This document shows, piece by piece, positions 17,539-25,780 of a stretch of 64,000 bases of DNA (its first letter is position 1; each line of letters opens with the position of its first letter). The notes under the pieces are model-generated. The model was not told the origin of the DNA and searched no databases. It was given only the letters and a program-made list of their open reading frames with translations. The DNA lies in assembly GCA_965220385.1 (NCBI GenBank), contig OZ244825.1:1302001-1366000 (forward strand). The letters are read 5' to 3'. The translations under genes and the position numbers were made by a program. Origin of the DNA: PCPOR2b sp965220385. Lineage in GTDB: Bacteria; Poribacteria; WGA-4E; PCPOR2b.

Positions 17539-18132
17539 ATGAAACTGAGGTTTGCAATTTACTTAATCTGCCTGCTATTTGTGGTGGGCCTCATTGCTTG
17601 TGGCGGAGATTCAGAAGACGACACAGAGGAGCAGCCTACTAAACCCGCGGCATCGGCTGGTGGTGGCGAAGTCCTACAGATTACAGTTGACTATGCGGCG
17701 GAGGAAGCAGCAATCATCGAGGTGATGAACCTGCACGCAGAAGCCATCGGAACAAAGGATGCGGACCAATTTATGCCGTATTGGTTGAGAAGCGAAAGCG
17801 AAGATGTTTTCGTCGCTTGGGATTTTTGGGCGGGAGCGTTTGAGAAACACCTCGGCTGGAAAGCGATCAAAAAGGGATGGGAAGGCATTTTTCGTCTACG
17901 CAGCGGCAATATGAGCGTTGAAATCGAAAGCCTTGCAATCGACAGAACTGGTAAGAACGCCTCACTACGTGGCCGTTATACATGGGCGGTCAGCGGTGGT
18001 CTGATTGCATCAATGAAGAAGGACCGCGAAGAAGGGTGGAAAATTCAGCAAATTGATTACACGAATCAGAAGTTCGGAAAACAGGTCGATGAACTTAAGG
18101 ATCCTGCCTATGTGAACCCGCCACCCGAATAA
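17539..18132 (+). CDS. SnoaL/NTF2-like lipoprotein, first of tandem pair
   Basis: 197 residues with a lipobox (GLIAC, Cys21) followed by an acidic, low-complexity linker (GGDSEDDTEEQPTKP). The mature domain EEAAIIEVMNLHAEAIGTKD, DVFVAWDFWAGAFEKHLGW, KGWEGIF and a closing beta-sheet DREEGWKIQQIDY has the pattern of the SnoaL-like/DUF4440 NTF2 fold. Such domains form small-molecule-binding cones, so a periplasmic binding or enzymatic role is possible. GGAGGGAGAG lies before the ATG. The neighbour at 18213 is a paralogue 80 bases downstream. Confidence 0.82.
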   Translation: MKLRFAIYLICLLFVVGLIACGGDSEDDTEEQPTKPAASAGGGEVLQITVDYAAEEAAIIEVMNLHAEAIGTKDADQFMPYWLRSESEDVFVAWDFWAGAFEKHLGWKAIKKGWEGIFRLRSGNMSVEIESLAIDRTGKNASLRGRYTWAVSGGLIASMKKDREEGWKIQQIDYTNQKFGKQVDELKDPAYVNPPPE

Positions 18133-18212
18133 GAATAGAAGTCAATACCGGTTGAATTACCTATGGATAGAGAACTATTTGCTTACAATATGTCCGCACG
18201 AGGGAGAAAACA

Positions 18213-18821
18213 ATGAAACGCAGTTTTAGCACTTACTTAGCCTGTGCGTTATTTATCGTGGGCTTGATTGCTTGCGGAGGGGATTCGGACGACGATGTAG
18301 ATAAGCAGCCCACGCAGCCATCAACCCAACCATCGACATCGGGCGGGGGCGATGTCCTACAGATTGATGTTGATTATCCGGCGGAAGAAGCAGCGATTAT
18401 CGAGGCTTTTACCCTACACGCCGAAGCCATTGGAACAGAAGATGCCAACCAATTTATGGCTTACTGGTTGCGAAGCGAGAGCGAGGATGTCTTCGTTGCT
18501 TGGGTGTTTTGGGCGGGCGCGTTTGAGAAACACCTCGGCTGGCAAGCAGTAAGAAAGGGATGGGAAGGTATTTTTCACATACGCAGCGGCAATATGAGCG
18601 TGGATATCAATAGTGTCGCAATCAATACAACCGGCAAAAAAGCAAGTTTACGTGGTAGCTATCGATGGGCGGTTAACGGTAATGTAATCGCGTTAATGGT
18701 CAAAGACCGTGATGAAGGTTGGAAAATTCAACAAGCTGACTACACCGGTGGAGGGTTTGGTAAGCAGGTTGAGGAAATAAAAAATCCTGCCTATGTGAAT
18801 CCGCCACCCGAAGAGGACTAG
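18213..18821 (+). CDS. SnoaL/NTF2-like lipoprotein, second of tandem pair
   Basis: 202 residues, aligning over the full length with the gene at 17539 (same lipobox GLIAC at Cys21, FWAGAFEKHLGW, KGWEGIF, RSGNMSV, PAYVNPPPE). Differences cluster in the linker, which here has a short repeat QPTQPSTQPST. The region before the ATG (ACGAGGGAGAAAAC) also resembles that of the first copy. A recent tandem duplication with both copies intact suggests dosage or functional split. Ligand unknown. Confidence 0.82.
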   Translation: MKRSFSTYLACALFIVGLIACGGDSDDDVDKQPTQPSTQPSTSGGGDVLQIDVDYPAEEAAIIEAFTLHAEAIGTEDANQFMAYWLRSESEDVFVAWVFWAGAFEKHLGWQAVRKGWEGIFHIRSGNMSVDINSVAINTTGKKASLRGSYRWAVNGNVIALMVKDRDEGWKIQQADYTGGGFGKQVEEIKNPAYVNPPPEED

Positions 18822-18914
18822 CAGTCTAAGTTTCCCTATGGATTGGAGGCCGATTAAAGCCCCCCTGTTTGGTGGGAAATATGTATTGTCTTTAGCACAG
18901 TCCCCGCTGCGAAA

Positions 18915-18948
18915 GGGAAACGGAGTTGATAAAAAAACTCGGTTTCCC
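18915..18948. terminator. Palindrome, family F, possible terminator
   Basis: GGGAAACGGAGTT and AACTCGGTTTCCC form 13-base arms with one mismatch around an A-rich 8-base loop, about 95 bases after the lipoprotein pair. Related to 7086-7117 and 61980-62009. Confidence 0.45.
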
Positions 18949-18991
18949 TACTCTTACCTAAGTTGCGAGTCATTGAAAATCCATCAGAACC

Positions 18992-19087
18992 TGTAGGTCG
19001 AGATTCACATCTCGACACCAAACCGTTGATTTTGGTCCGTTCCCCCGATAAATCGGGACAGGCGAGACCAAGAAAAATCGACCTACA
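18992..19087. repeat. Inverted-repeat element with nested hairpins
   Basis: Bounded by TGTAGGTCGA and TCGACCTACA. Inside: GTCGAGATTCACATCTCGAC hairpin and CCCGATAAATCGGG palindrome. Just before it (18957-18970) is CCTAAGTTGCGAGT, matching the left end of family C, so this may be a rearranged family C copy. With the palindrome at 18915 it accounts for the gene-free stretch 18822-19182. Confidence 0.5.
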
Positions 19088-19182
19088 AACATGCTACAAT
19101 TGGCACAGGGATTATGGACCATTGGTTTGAATATGCTGGCTACTAGCATTCTTAGTGCCGTTAATGGGACGTTGCCAGACAA

Positions 19183-19758
19183 TTATCCAATGATAAGGTG
19201 AAAACCAATCCCCGCAATGCCCGCCCCGGCATAACGCAGCAGCTGCGAACCGTCCTTGAGCCTTTCTGCGACGATTCCAACCAAAACACCCGCGATGTGA
19301 ATGCCAGCGGTTCCGAGGACAAATCCACATGCGTAGAACAGCGGCTTGGACAGAGACGGCATCTCCGTTCCGTGCGCGTGACCGTGAAATATAGCGAAGA
19401 ATCCCACGAAGACCATAGCTAACAGCGAGGACAGTTTCTTCTCTAAGGCAATTGCAACGCCCAACGCCAATACCGACAAAGCTATGCCTAACTCAACCGA
19501 AAATATCGGGATGCCGTTAATTCCGAGAATTCCACCACCGAGCATAACAAGCACAAAAGTAAATGGCACTTTCCATATAGCTTGCCCTCCCATCTGTGCA
19601 CTTAGGATCCCCACGCTTAACATTGCCAACAGATGATCAAATCCAAGTACTGGGTGCGTTAGACCTGCCACGAATCCGCCGCCAGAACCTTCATGTGCAT
19701 AGGAGATGCTCGGCAAAAACGGTACGATCCCCACTGTTGCTAGAACAATTTTCCGCAT
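19183..19758 (-). CDS. HupE/UreJ family metal transporter
   Basis: 191 residues with a signal peptide (cleaved after SYA) and mature start HEGSGGGFVAGLTHPVLGFDHLLAM. This carries the HPxxGxDH signature of HupE/UreJ nickel/cobalt transporters, followed by about six membrane helices and a second His motif FHGHAHG. The first mature residue is His, as in many members. Inner-membrane Ni or Co uptake is the likely job. No hydrogenase or urease gene is in the window, so the metal user lies elsewhere. A strong promoter lies at 19880-19909, leaving a leader of about 115 bases. Confidence 0.88.
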   Translation of the reverse strand: MRKIVLATVGIVPFLPSISYAHEGSGGGFVAGLTHPVLGFDHLLAMLSVGILSAQMGGQAIWKVPFTFVLVMLGGGILGINGIPIFSVELGIALSVLALGVAIALEKKLSSLLAMVFVGFFAIFHGHAHGTEMPSLSKPLFYACGFVLGTAGIHIAGVLVGIVAERLKDGSQLLRYAGAGIAGIGFHLIIG

Positions 19759-19879
19759 AAGGGTTCCTTTCCTGTAACGATCTGTATGGGTTGGATTTCA
19801 CATTCCGCGTTCAAATCGGTATACCACTCTACCCCCGATTACAGCGCGCGAAGCCTACCCGGTACTAATAGCTTGTGTT

Positions 19880-19909
19880 ATTATACTGTGCCCCGAGTGG
19901 AATAGTCAA
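19880..19909 (-). promoter_or_regulatory. Predicted sigma-70 promoter for hupE
   Basis: On the reverse strand: TTGACT (19909-19904), 18-base spacer, TATAAT (19885-19880). Near-consensus. The untranslated leader of about 115 bases to the ATG at 19758 is long enough for an RNA switch, but none was recognised. Confidence 0.65.
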
Positions 19910-19988
19910 TTTTTTACCACTGCCTAAACGTTGGAAATAGCAGCCAAGCAGCGGTTTTTCTATCGCTGATTTCTTTGCCTATGTGCTT

Positions 19989-20885
19989 CTATTGTAGGAT
20001 TGATTGTTTCGTGGCTGTAACTGCGGGAAGGTAATCTGGCGTAATCTCATCGCCTTCGCAGAGCACTACCGCTCTTGATATTACGTTGTATAGTTCTCGC
20101 ACATTTTCTGGCCAATCGTACCTGTGAAGCAGATCCATCGCTGCATCAGACACCTGCGGTGGCTTCTTGCTATCTAATGCCGCTTGCTGTTCAACGAAAT
20201 GATGTACCAGCGCCGGCAGATCTTCAAGCCGTTCTCGGAGCGGCGGGGATTGGATTACACAGATGCTCAGGCGATAGTATAGATCAGACCTAAACCTCTT
20301 CTGATCAACCAACTGTTTGAGGTCCCCATGGGCTGTGCCGATAATACGGACATCAGCATAGATCGGTCTTGTTCCACCGACGCGGGTGAAATAACCGTTC
20401 ACCAGGAAATCGTGCAACCGGTTCTGGGTTTCGAGTGGGAGTGCATCAATCTTATCAAGGCACACCGTGCCGTCATTCGCTATCTCGAGCATTCCTTTTT
20501 TCTGACTGGCTGCTCCGGTGAAAGCGCCTTCTTCATGACCAAATAGTTCGCTATTAGCAAGCGTGGGAGTCGTTGATGCCGTGTGAAGAGCGACAAAGGG
20601 ACCGCTTGCGTACTTGCTATTATAGTGGATTATCCGGGCGATAAGCTCTTTTCCTGTTCCCGTTTCCCCCTGGATTAAAACAGGCGACTGCGTCCCTGCA
20701 ATCTTGTGTAAGTTGGTGCGAAACTGTTGCGTCCATCTGCTTGTGCCGATTAACTCGACTTTGGGAATTGATGGCGCCGGTGACCGCTGTGGCGTTTTCA
20801 TTGCGCTCAAGAGTGCTTCGGCTTCATCGACAGTAATCTTGTGGTCATGGAGCAGAGAGAGTACCTTCCGTTGTGCTGCGGACAT
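19989..20885 (-). CDS. Sigma-54-type AAA+ regulator lacking HTH and Walker B Glu
   Basis: 298 residues. A short N-terminal helical segment (RKVLSLLHDHKITVDEAEAL, a SHOCT/YvlB-like pattern) is followed by the sigma-54 activator AAA+ domain: Walker A GETGTGKE (73-80), GAFTGA (120-125), arginine finger region FRSDLYYRL and WPENVREL. Two things are missing. The Walker B reads VCLDKID, so the catalytic Glu of DE is Lys145 (codon AAG). The protein also ends at VTATKQSILQ without the usual Fis-type DNA-binding helix. It may bind but not hydrolyse ATP. The DUF2089 gene 50 bases upstream has an HTH and may provide DNA binding. Confidence 0.85.
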   Translation of the reverse strand: MSAAQRKVLSLLHDHKITVDEAEALLSAMKTPQRSPAPSIPKVELIGTSRWTQQFRTNLHKIAGTQSPVLIQGETGTGKELIARIIHYNSKYASGPFVALHTASTTPTLANSELFGHEEGAFTGAASQKKGMLEIANDGTVCLDKIDALPLETQNRLHDFLVNGYFTRVGGTRPIYADVRIIGTAHGDLKQLVDQKRFRSDLYYRLSICVIQSPPLRERLEDLPALVHHFVEQQAALDSKKPPQVSDAAMDLLHRYDWPENVRELYNVISRAVVLCEGDEITPDYLPAVTATKQSILQ

Positions 20886-20935
20886 GATTGAACCTCCGAT
20901 TCTTTTTAAGGGGTAAGTGGTTAAAATTGGCCTTT

Positions 20936-21325
20936 TCAGTCCCCTTCGGATTTGCCGAGGGAACCACTAAGTGTTTGCATGGATGCGATACCCTCCTGTG
21001 GGGAGATCTCGCCATGCTCGATTGCCTCAAGGATTTCGAGCTGCTCTCGCCGTTTTGCGTGAGGCGCGTACCCCAGGGCGTCGATGACCTCATCAAGTTT
21101 TTTTCGCACCGTTGGGTATGAGATTCCCAGTTCTTTTTCAACCTCCTTGATGTTGCCTCTCGCAACGAGGAACGCTTCAATAAACTGCTGATAATCGGAC
21201 GGCAGCAGCCCCAATTTGGAAATTGGAAAACGCCCCTCCATTGTGATGTCACAGGAAGTGCATTTCAATTTCAACGGTTCAAGCCGTCCGTCACAGATCG
21301 GGCAGTTACTAATTGGTTTGCGCAT
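20936..21325 (-). CDS. DUF2089 zinc-ribbon/HTH protein
   Basis: 129 residues from ATG 21325 (GAGAGGT 7 bases upstream). N-terminal CPICDGRLEPLKLKCTSCD is a four-Cys zinc ribbon. Then LLPSDYQQFIEAFLVARGNI and EVEKELGISYPTVRKKLDEV, the DUF2089 helix-turn-helix. The C-terminus holds LEILEAIEHGEISPQEGI, a SHOCT-like short helical hairpin similar to the start of the next protein. The gene is first in a two-gene operon with the AAA+ regulator at 19989-20885, behind a consensus promoter. A transcription-regulator role is likely; no target is visible. Confidence 0.85.
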   Translation of the reverse strand: MRKPISNCPICDGRLEPLKLKCTSCDITMEGRFPISKLGLLPSDYQQFIEAFLVARGNIKEVEKELGISYPTVRKKLDEVIDALGYAPHAKRREQLEILEAIEHGEISPQEGIASMQTLSGSLGKSEGD

Positions 21326-21369
21326 AAATACCTCTCTTAACAAGAAAGATTCAGATTTTACTAACGCAT

Positions 21370-21398
21370 ATTATAGCTGGCGAAGTTGTAAATGTCAA
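21370..21398 (-). promoter_or_regulatory. Perfect consensus sigma-70 promoter of regulator operon
   Basis: On the reverse strand: TTGACA (21398-21393), 17-base spacer, TATAAT (21375-21370). Both boxes and the spacing match the textbook consensus. About 45 bases before the ATG at 21325. The region 21326-21639 between the divergent genes is A/T rich and otherwise featureless. Confidence 0.8.
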
Positions 21399-21639
21399 TA
21401 TAAAAAGTTGATTTTATTCATATTAGGACGGAAAATTATTAAATAATGTAATATAATAATTAGTATGTAACAGGGGGCAGCACCAGCCTTTTGAAACCTG
21501 TGTGGCATACTTAGGGCAAGTTAAAAATTGCTCGCGAACCGGCATATGAAATATTTTTATTCTGTTCTTTGGTGGCTTGTATTATAATTCTTGTTACGTT
21601 GCACCTGACCTTTCACCTTCTAAAACAGTGGAGAAAGCT

Positions 21640-22566
21640 ATGCAAATCGGAATCGGTGCCTCAACCGACCCCCAAGCAACCGTTGAGCGTTGCAAACAAC
21701 TCGGCGTAAAGCAGGTGTTTATCAGTTGCGCTTCCCTTCCCGGCTATGCAGAAAACGGATATCCGACTCAGGACAGTCTGCGGGAGCTCAAGGGGCGATT
21801 AGAGGATAATGGCGTTGAAGTGCCAAGTGCCACCTATTGGTTCGCGAAATGGCCCCCGCGACCCTGGCGTGACGGTTCTACCAATCCAGACATATTATTG
21901 AACCGTGATCGTCGTTGCATTGATGCCATGCTGCGGATGATCGAAATCTTGGGGGAGGTCGATGTTACATCAGTGCTGCACTACGTTGACATCGGTAAGC
22001 CGTTAGATCTCGCGCAAGAAGATGCCTGTTGGGAGGGATTGATAGACATCTACCGCGAACTGATACCGGTAGCAGAGGCGAATGGCGTCGGTATCGGAAA
22101 TCATAGCCTTCATCGACTTCTGCCGGAGGGTGTCCGGGAACGAGCGCTCGCGCAGGGCGTGCGCATCGAAGATTATGACAGCTATATGACAGACGGTTGG
22201 GGCGGTCCATTCCTTGTTGGGACCTGGAAAGAGTTGAGGCGATTGGTCAATACGGTTCCCAGTCCAGCGAATGGTGTGACGCTATGTACCGGGATGGATA
22301 TCCCCGGTGGAGATGTGCCGGCACTGGTTTCTGAATTTGCCGATAAGATACATTTCTGCCAACTTCGAGATCACTCTGATCGATGGCCCGCTGGGCGGGA
22401 AGGTCCCCTTGGCGAGGGACGGGTCAATCTCGCTGCTGTGATTGCCGCCTTGCAAGATGCGAACTATCAGGGGATTCTAAATCCAGAACACCTCGGTCAG
22501 CCAAGATATCCGGGCGAGGATCTGGAGGCTAAGGCAGTTGCCTATATCGAATCGCTGCTGGCTTGA
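21640..22566 (+). CDS. TIM-barrel sugar isomerase/dehydratase, UxuA-like
   Basis: 308 residues from ATG 21640 (TGGAGAAAG just upstream; an earlier in-frame TTG at 21577 lacks a ribosome site). MQIGIGASTDPQATVERCKQL opens a TIM barrel. The C-terminal stretch CTGMDIPGGDVPALVSEFAD, IHFCQLRD and GEGRVNLAAVIAALQ resembles mannonate dehydratase (UxuA) and xylose-isomerase-like epimerases, with acidic and His metal ligands. It starts an operon with the aldo/keto reductase (30 bases) and PhyH (49 bases). Sugar-acid conversion is likely; the exact reaction is not known. Confidence 0.78.
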   Translation: MQIGIGASTDPQATVERCKQLGVKQVFISCASLPGYAENGYPTQDSLRELKGRLEDNGVEVPSATYWFAKWPPRPWRDGSTNPDILLNRDRRCIDAMLRMIEILGEVDVTSVLHYVDIGKPLDLAQEDACWEGLIDIYRELIPVAEANGVGIGNHSLHRLLPEGVRERALAQGVRIEDYDSYMTDGWGGPFLVGTWKELRRLVNTVPSPANGVTLCTGMDIPGGDVPALVSEFADKIHFCQLRDHSDRWPAGREGPLGEGRVNLAAVIAALQDANYQGILNPEHLGQPRYPGEDLEAKAVAYIESLLA

Positions 22567-22596
22567 TTTCGTTGACTGAAGCAGGGAGGTGAAAGT

Positions 22597-23409
22597 ATGC
22601 AAACACGGAAGTTATCGACACTCGACGTGCCCCCTATCGGAATGGGTACTTGGCAGACATTTGATGTGCGAACAGAGGCGGAAATTGCCGTACGGAGAGA
22701 AATTATCGCAGCGTGTGTCTCAGAGGGTGTGTCCTTTATCGATTCATCGCCGATGTACGGTGAGAGCGAAAGCGTAGTTGGTGTAACGACCGAGGGCAAG
22801 CGAGAGCAGCTGCAGTTCGCGACGAAGGTGTGGTGCACTGGAAAGTTACAGGGTAAAGCTGAGATTGCCCAATCTTTCGAACGGTTTAGAACCGACTATA
22901 TTGATGTCTTTCAGATTCATAATCTCTTAGATTGGAAGACCCATCTACCAACGTTGGAGGAGTTAAAGGAAGAGGGGAGGATTGGTCTCATCGGGATTAC
23001 CCACTATCAGACCCAAGCCTATCCTGAGATGATTCAAATTATGAGGGGTGGGCGCATCAGTACAATTCAGATTCCCTACAACGTGTTAGAACGGACATGT
23101 GAGGAGGAAATCTTACCGCTCGCTGAGGAGCTTGGAATTGGTGTGATTGTGATGCAACCGCTTGGTGTAGGAAGATTGGTGACGGATCTAAGGAGAGAAC
23201 CAGATCTCAAGCCGCTTCGAGCGCACGGAATAGAAACATGGGCACAGGCGTTATTGGCATGGATTCTTGCGGATGCCCGCGTGAGCGTGCTAATCCCAGC
23301 GACCTCAAAACCGGAACGGATTCGAGAGAACGCTGCGGTGGGTAGATTGCCGGTGCTGCCGAACGAGTTACGGACCTATATTGAAAAGGAAACACAACGG
23401 TGCCTCTGA
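22597..23409 (+). CDS. Aldo/keto reductase
   Basis: 270 residues. The catalytic tetrad can be followed: FIDSSPMYGES (Asp, Tyr), FATKVW (Lys) and FQIHNLL (His). The NADPH-binding end shows VLIPATSKPERIRENAAVG. It is a normal AKR barrel, slightly short. GGGAGGTG lies before the ATG. Second gene of the operon between a UxuA-like isomerase and a PhyH oxygenase. It likely reduces or oxidises a sugar or polyol carbonyl in the cytosol. Confidence 0.88.
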   Translation: MQTRKLSTLDVPPIGMGTWQTFDVRTEAEIAVRREIIAACVSEGVSFIDSSPMYGESESVVGVTTEGKREQLQFATKVWCTGKLQGKAEIAQSFERFRTDYIDVFQIHNLLDWKTHLPTLEELKEEGRIGLIGITHYQTQAYPEMIQIMRGGRISTIQIPYNVLERTCEEEILPLAEELGIGVIVMQPLGVGRLVTDLRREPDLKPLRAHGIETWAQALLAWILADARVSVLIPATSKPERIRENAAVGRLPVLPNELRTYIEKETQRCL

Positions 23410-23458
23410 CCGATTTTTCTGCAAAGTATAACTTGACTTTGCGTGGAAGGAGTTTTAT

Positions 23459-24334
23459 ATGTTGACCCAGGAGCAGATCGAGTTCTATCATACTAACGGC
23501 TATATCGTCGTTGAAAACGTGATTTCAGCCGCAGATATCGCAGAACTCCGCAAGATCACTGATGAATTTCTTGAAAAATCTCGCGAGGTCACTGAACATA
23601 CCAACGTTTTTGACTTGGAGCCGGGTCATACGCCAGAAGCACCCCAGTTGCGGCGGCTCAAGAATCCCGTAGCCCTGCATCCAATTTACGACCGGATGCT
23701 ACGCCACCACTTTATCCTCGATAGCGTTGCCCAATTGGTTGGACCGAATATTCGCTATGATACCTCCAAACTGAATATGAAATCCGCTGGATTCGGCAGT
23801 CCTGTTGAATGGCATCAGGATTTTGCGTTTGCAGCGCCTGTAACCAACGACGATATGCTGTCGGTCGGCCTTGCGCTTGACGATATGACTCAGGAAAACG
23901 GCTGCCTTCTGTTTATCCCAGGTTCACACAAAGGGCCAATTTACGACCATTATCAGAACGACGTTTTCGTCGGTGGAATTACCGACCCGGATTTCAGAGC
24001 GGATAGTGCTGTTCCTATTGAGGTAAAAGCCGGTGGTATCACGATCCATCATACCCGTACCTTACACGCTTCGGCGCCTAATTCTAGCGGACGGTCGCGC
24101 CGTTTGCTTCTGCTCCAATACAGTGCTGCTGACACCTTGTCCCAACGCCCCATTACTGACTGGGAGTCCTTAGACGCTGCCATACTACGCGGAAAGCAGG
24201 TCCGAGAACCGCGCTATGCCGATGTTCCCACGGTTCCCAGGCCCGAAACCCCTCTGCCCGGTGGGCGTGGTGGGTCAATCTACGAAATACAGACACTGTT
24301 GCCGCACAAGCGAGTTGTCGAAGATACTCCGTAA
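23459..24334 (+). CDS. Phytanoyl-CoA dioxygenase (PhyH) family protein
   Basis: 291 residues, Fe(II)/2-oxoglutarate oxygenase fold. Iron ligands: EWHQDFAF (His-x-Asp) and the distal His in HHTRTLHASAPNSSGRSRR, which also holds the 2-oxoglutarate-binding Arg. GLALDDMTQENGCLLFIPGS is the PhyH signature. N-terminal LTQEQIEFYHTNGYIVVENV is the usual PhyH opening. GGAAGG precedes the ATG. Third gene of the isomerase-AKR operon. The hydroxylated substrate is unknown. Confidence 0.92.
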   Translation: MLTQEQIEFYHTNGYIVVENVISAADIAELRKITDEFLEKSREVTEHTNVFDLEPGHTPEAPQLRRLKNPVALHPIYDRMLRHHFILDSVAQLVGPNIRYDTSKLNMKSAGFGSPVEWHQDFAFAAPVTNDDMLSVGLALDDMTQENGCLLFIPGSHKGPIYDHYQNDVFVGGITDPDFRADSAVPIEVKAGGITIHHTRTLHASAPNSSGRSRRLLLLQYSAADTLSQRPITDWESLDAAILRGKQVREPRYADVPTVPRPETPLPGGRGGSIYEIQTLLPHKRVVEDTP

Positions 24335-24751
24335 GTAGAAAAGTGATGGAAGATCGGGAGAAAGCTAGTGGCAGCTTAGTGGATGTAGAGTCGATAAGTG
24401 GTAAAAATTATAATTACTGATACATCTGAATAATAACCAATGGTGTTAGTTTGCAGCTGTTGATAACGTGAAACGTGAAAACTATTGGCTTTTCGGTGCC
24501 TTTAGCCCCAGCGGGGCGACATGTTTATAGTACATGGATAAACAAATACCCCAAAGCCCCGGTTTCGAATCCCGATTTATCGGGGAGGGGCGACATGTGC
24601 AGCCAAGGGGTAGAACCTAAGAAGAATCAATGAGCTACCCTAATGAATCAATGAACGCTTCAACAATGTGGGAAAGACCCCCTTACTAAATGGCACCAAA
24701 GATTAATTATGTATGCTTGTTTGTATTGTTCACCAAGGAAGATGTAGCCTG
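24335..24751. other. Repeat-rich intergenic, no gene
   Basis: No coding frame. Contains the phrase AGCGGGGCGACATGT (about 24511), repeated in part at about 24587 as AGGGGCGACATGTGCAG, and a CCCGATTTATCGGG palindrome at about 24573-24586. A run of AATGA/AATCAATGA units lies near 24640. Confidence 0.5.
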
Positions 24752-24873
24752 TAGGGCTATTCAGTTTTAGGCTTTTTACCCGTTTTGTTTGAAAAGTCGG
24801 AGTCGGGAAGTCGCTCATAGAGCGATGTGTCGGGATTGGGAAATCCCTCCTACAGAAAAACTAAATGACCCTA
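24752..24873. repeat. Family D inverted-repeat element, copy 2 (uninterrupted)
   Basis: 122 bases with terminal inverted repeats TAGGGCTATTCAGTTTT and, on the reverse strand, TAGGGTCATTTAGTTTT. This copy has no nested insert and so shows what the empty site looks like for 48038-48260. Confidence 0.75.
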
Positions 24874-24890
24874 TGTAGCCTGTATTTTGC

Positions 24891-24920
24891 TTGACACTTC
24901 AAGCGTGTATTTGCTACTAT
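24891..24920 (+). promoter_or_regulatory. Predicted sigma-70 promoter
   Basis: TTGACA (24891-24896), 18-base spacer, TACTAT (24915-24920). About 87 bases before the ATG at 25007. Confidence 0.5.
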
Positions 24921-25006
24921 TCCTACAGATCCTCATGCTGAGAATCGTTGGTGTAAATGGGTGAAGAGTCGGACTTTATATCAATGTGAGGGAGGGGACT
25001 ACCTCC

Positions 25007-25705
25007 ATGAAACCTAATTGGCTCCTATCAATAATGCTGGTGCTCACCACCGCTTTGATATGTAGTACAGCCGGTTTCGCCGGTACGTGGCGCGACGATT
25101 TCGAGGATAGAATTACTAGGGAATGGAAAATTTATAATCTGGATCGTCAGGTTGAAAATTGGTGGGTCAATAAGGGCGAGGCTGTCGGACGGATTTTTAA
25201 GCGCGGGTTCATCAGCCTGTGGTTGACCGGCGAATTGGATTGGGAGAACTACTCTGTGTCATGTCGCGCAAAACTGGTCAAGGAACGTAACGATCCAGCG
25301 CGTGTCGGACTTACATTACACGATAGAGGTGAGGAGCAGAGCCGTTACCTGTTCTTTATCAACTTCTTTTTCGGCACAGTGTCAATCACTAAAGCCGGTC
25401 CAAATGTATGGTCTACACGGGACTTCCCCTTTATCTCGGACATTGATACCTGGTATCAATTGAGGGCGACCGTTCGCGAGGGACAGCTCGAATTTCAGGT
25501 GAATGATCAGGTCTTTCTGGCGGAAGATCCGCAGCCCCTCAAGCCCGGTCAAGCAGGGCTGGTGGTCGGTAATGCGGAAGGACGCTTTGACGATGTCGCA
25601 GTTACAGGAGTAAACATCAGGAGCGGTGGGCCGGGACGTCAGCGCGCCGTGGACACTCGGAGAACCCTTTCCACAACGTGGGGACTACTCAAACGTGATA
25701 GGTGA
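25007..25705 (+). CDS. Secreted laminin-G/DUF1080-like protein with orphan TTWG linker
   Basis: 232 residues from ATG 25007 (GGGAGGGGA upstream; a GTG at 24986 in frame overlaps it). Signal peptide MKPNWLLSIMLVLTTALIC... cleaved near GFA/GTW. A concanavalin-like jelly roll follows: FEDRITREWKIYN, VGLTLHDRG, WYQLRATVREGQLEFQVNDQ, GQAGLVVGNAEGRFDDVAV. It is similar to DUF1080 or laminin-G glycan-binding modules. The C-terminus VDTRRTLSTTWGLLKRDR ends in the linker that usually precedes the NPFNPETW sorting domain, but that domain is absent. Secreted; binding partner unknown. Confidence 0.8.
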   Translation: MKPNWLLSIMLVLTTALICSTAGFAGTWRDDFEDRITREWKIYNLDRQVENWWVNKGEAVGRIFKRGFISLWLTGELDWENYSVSCRAKLVKERNDPARVGLTLHDRGEEQSRYLFFINFFFGTVSITKAGPNVWSTRDFPFISDIDTWYQLRATVREGQLEFQVNDQVFLAEDPQPLKPGQAGLVVGNAEGRFDDVAVTGVNIRSGGPGRQRAVDTRRTLSTTWGLLKRDR

Positions 25706-25780
25706 AGTGGGGACGCTATCTTTAACCTGCTGGTGGTTTTGTGTGAATTAGTGGACGAGGAAATCCTTCTTAAATTGTAC

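Noticed and set aside
19801..19873. tRNA-like or riboswitch-like stretch (GTTCAAATC at 19809-19817) in the hupE leader
   Set aside because: The T-loop-like string has no matching stem, and no anticodon or acceptor stem fits. No known cobalamin or nickel switch motif recognised.
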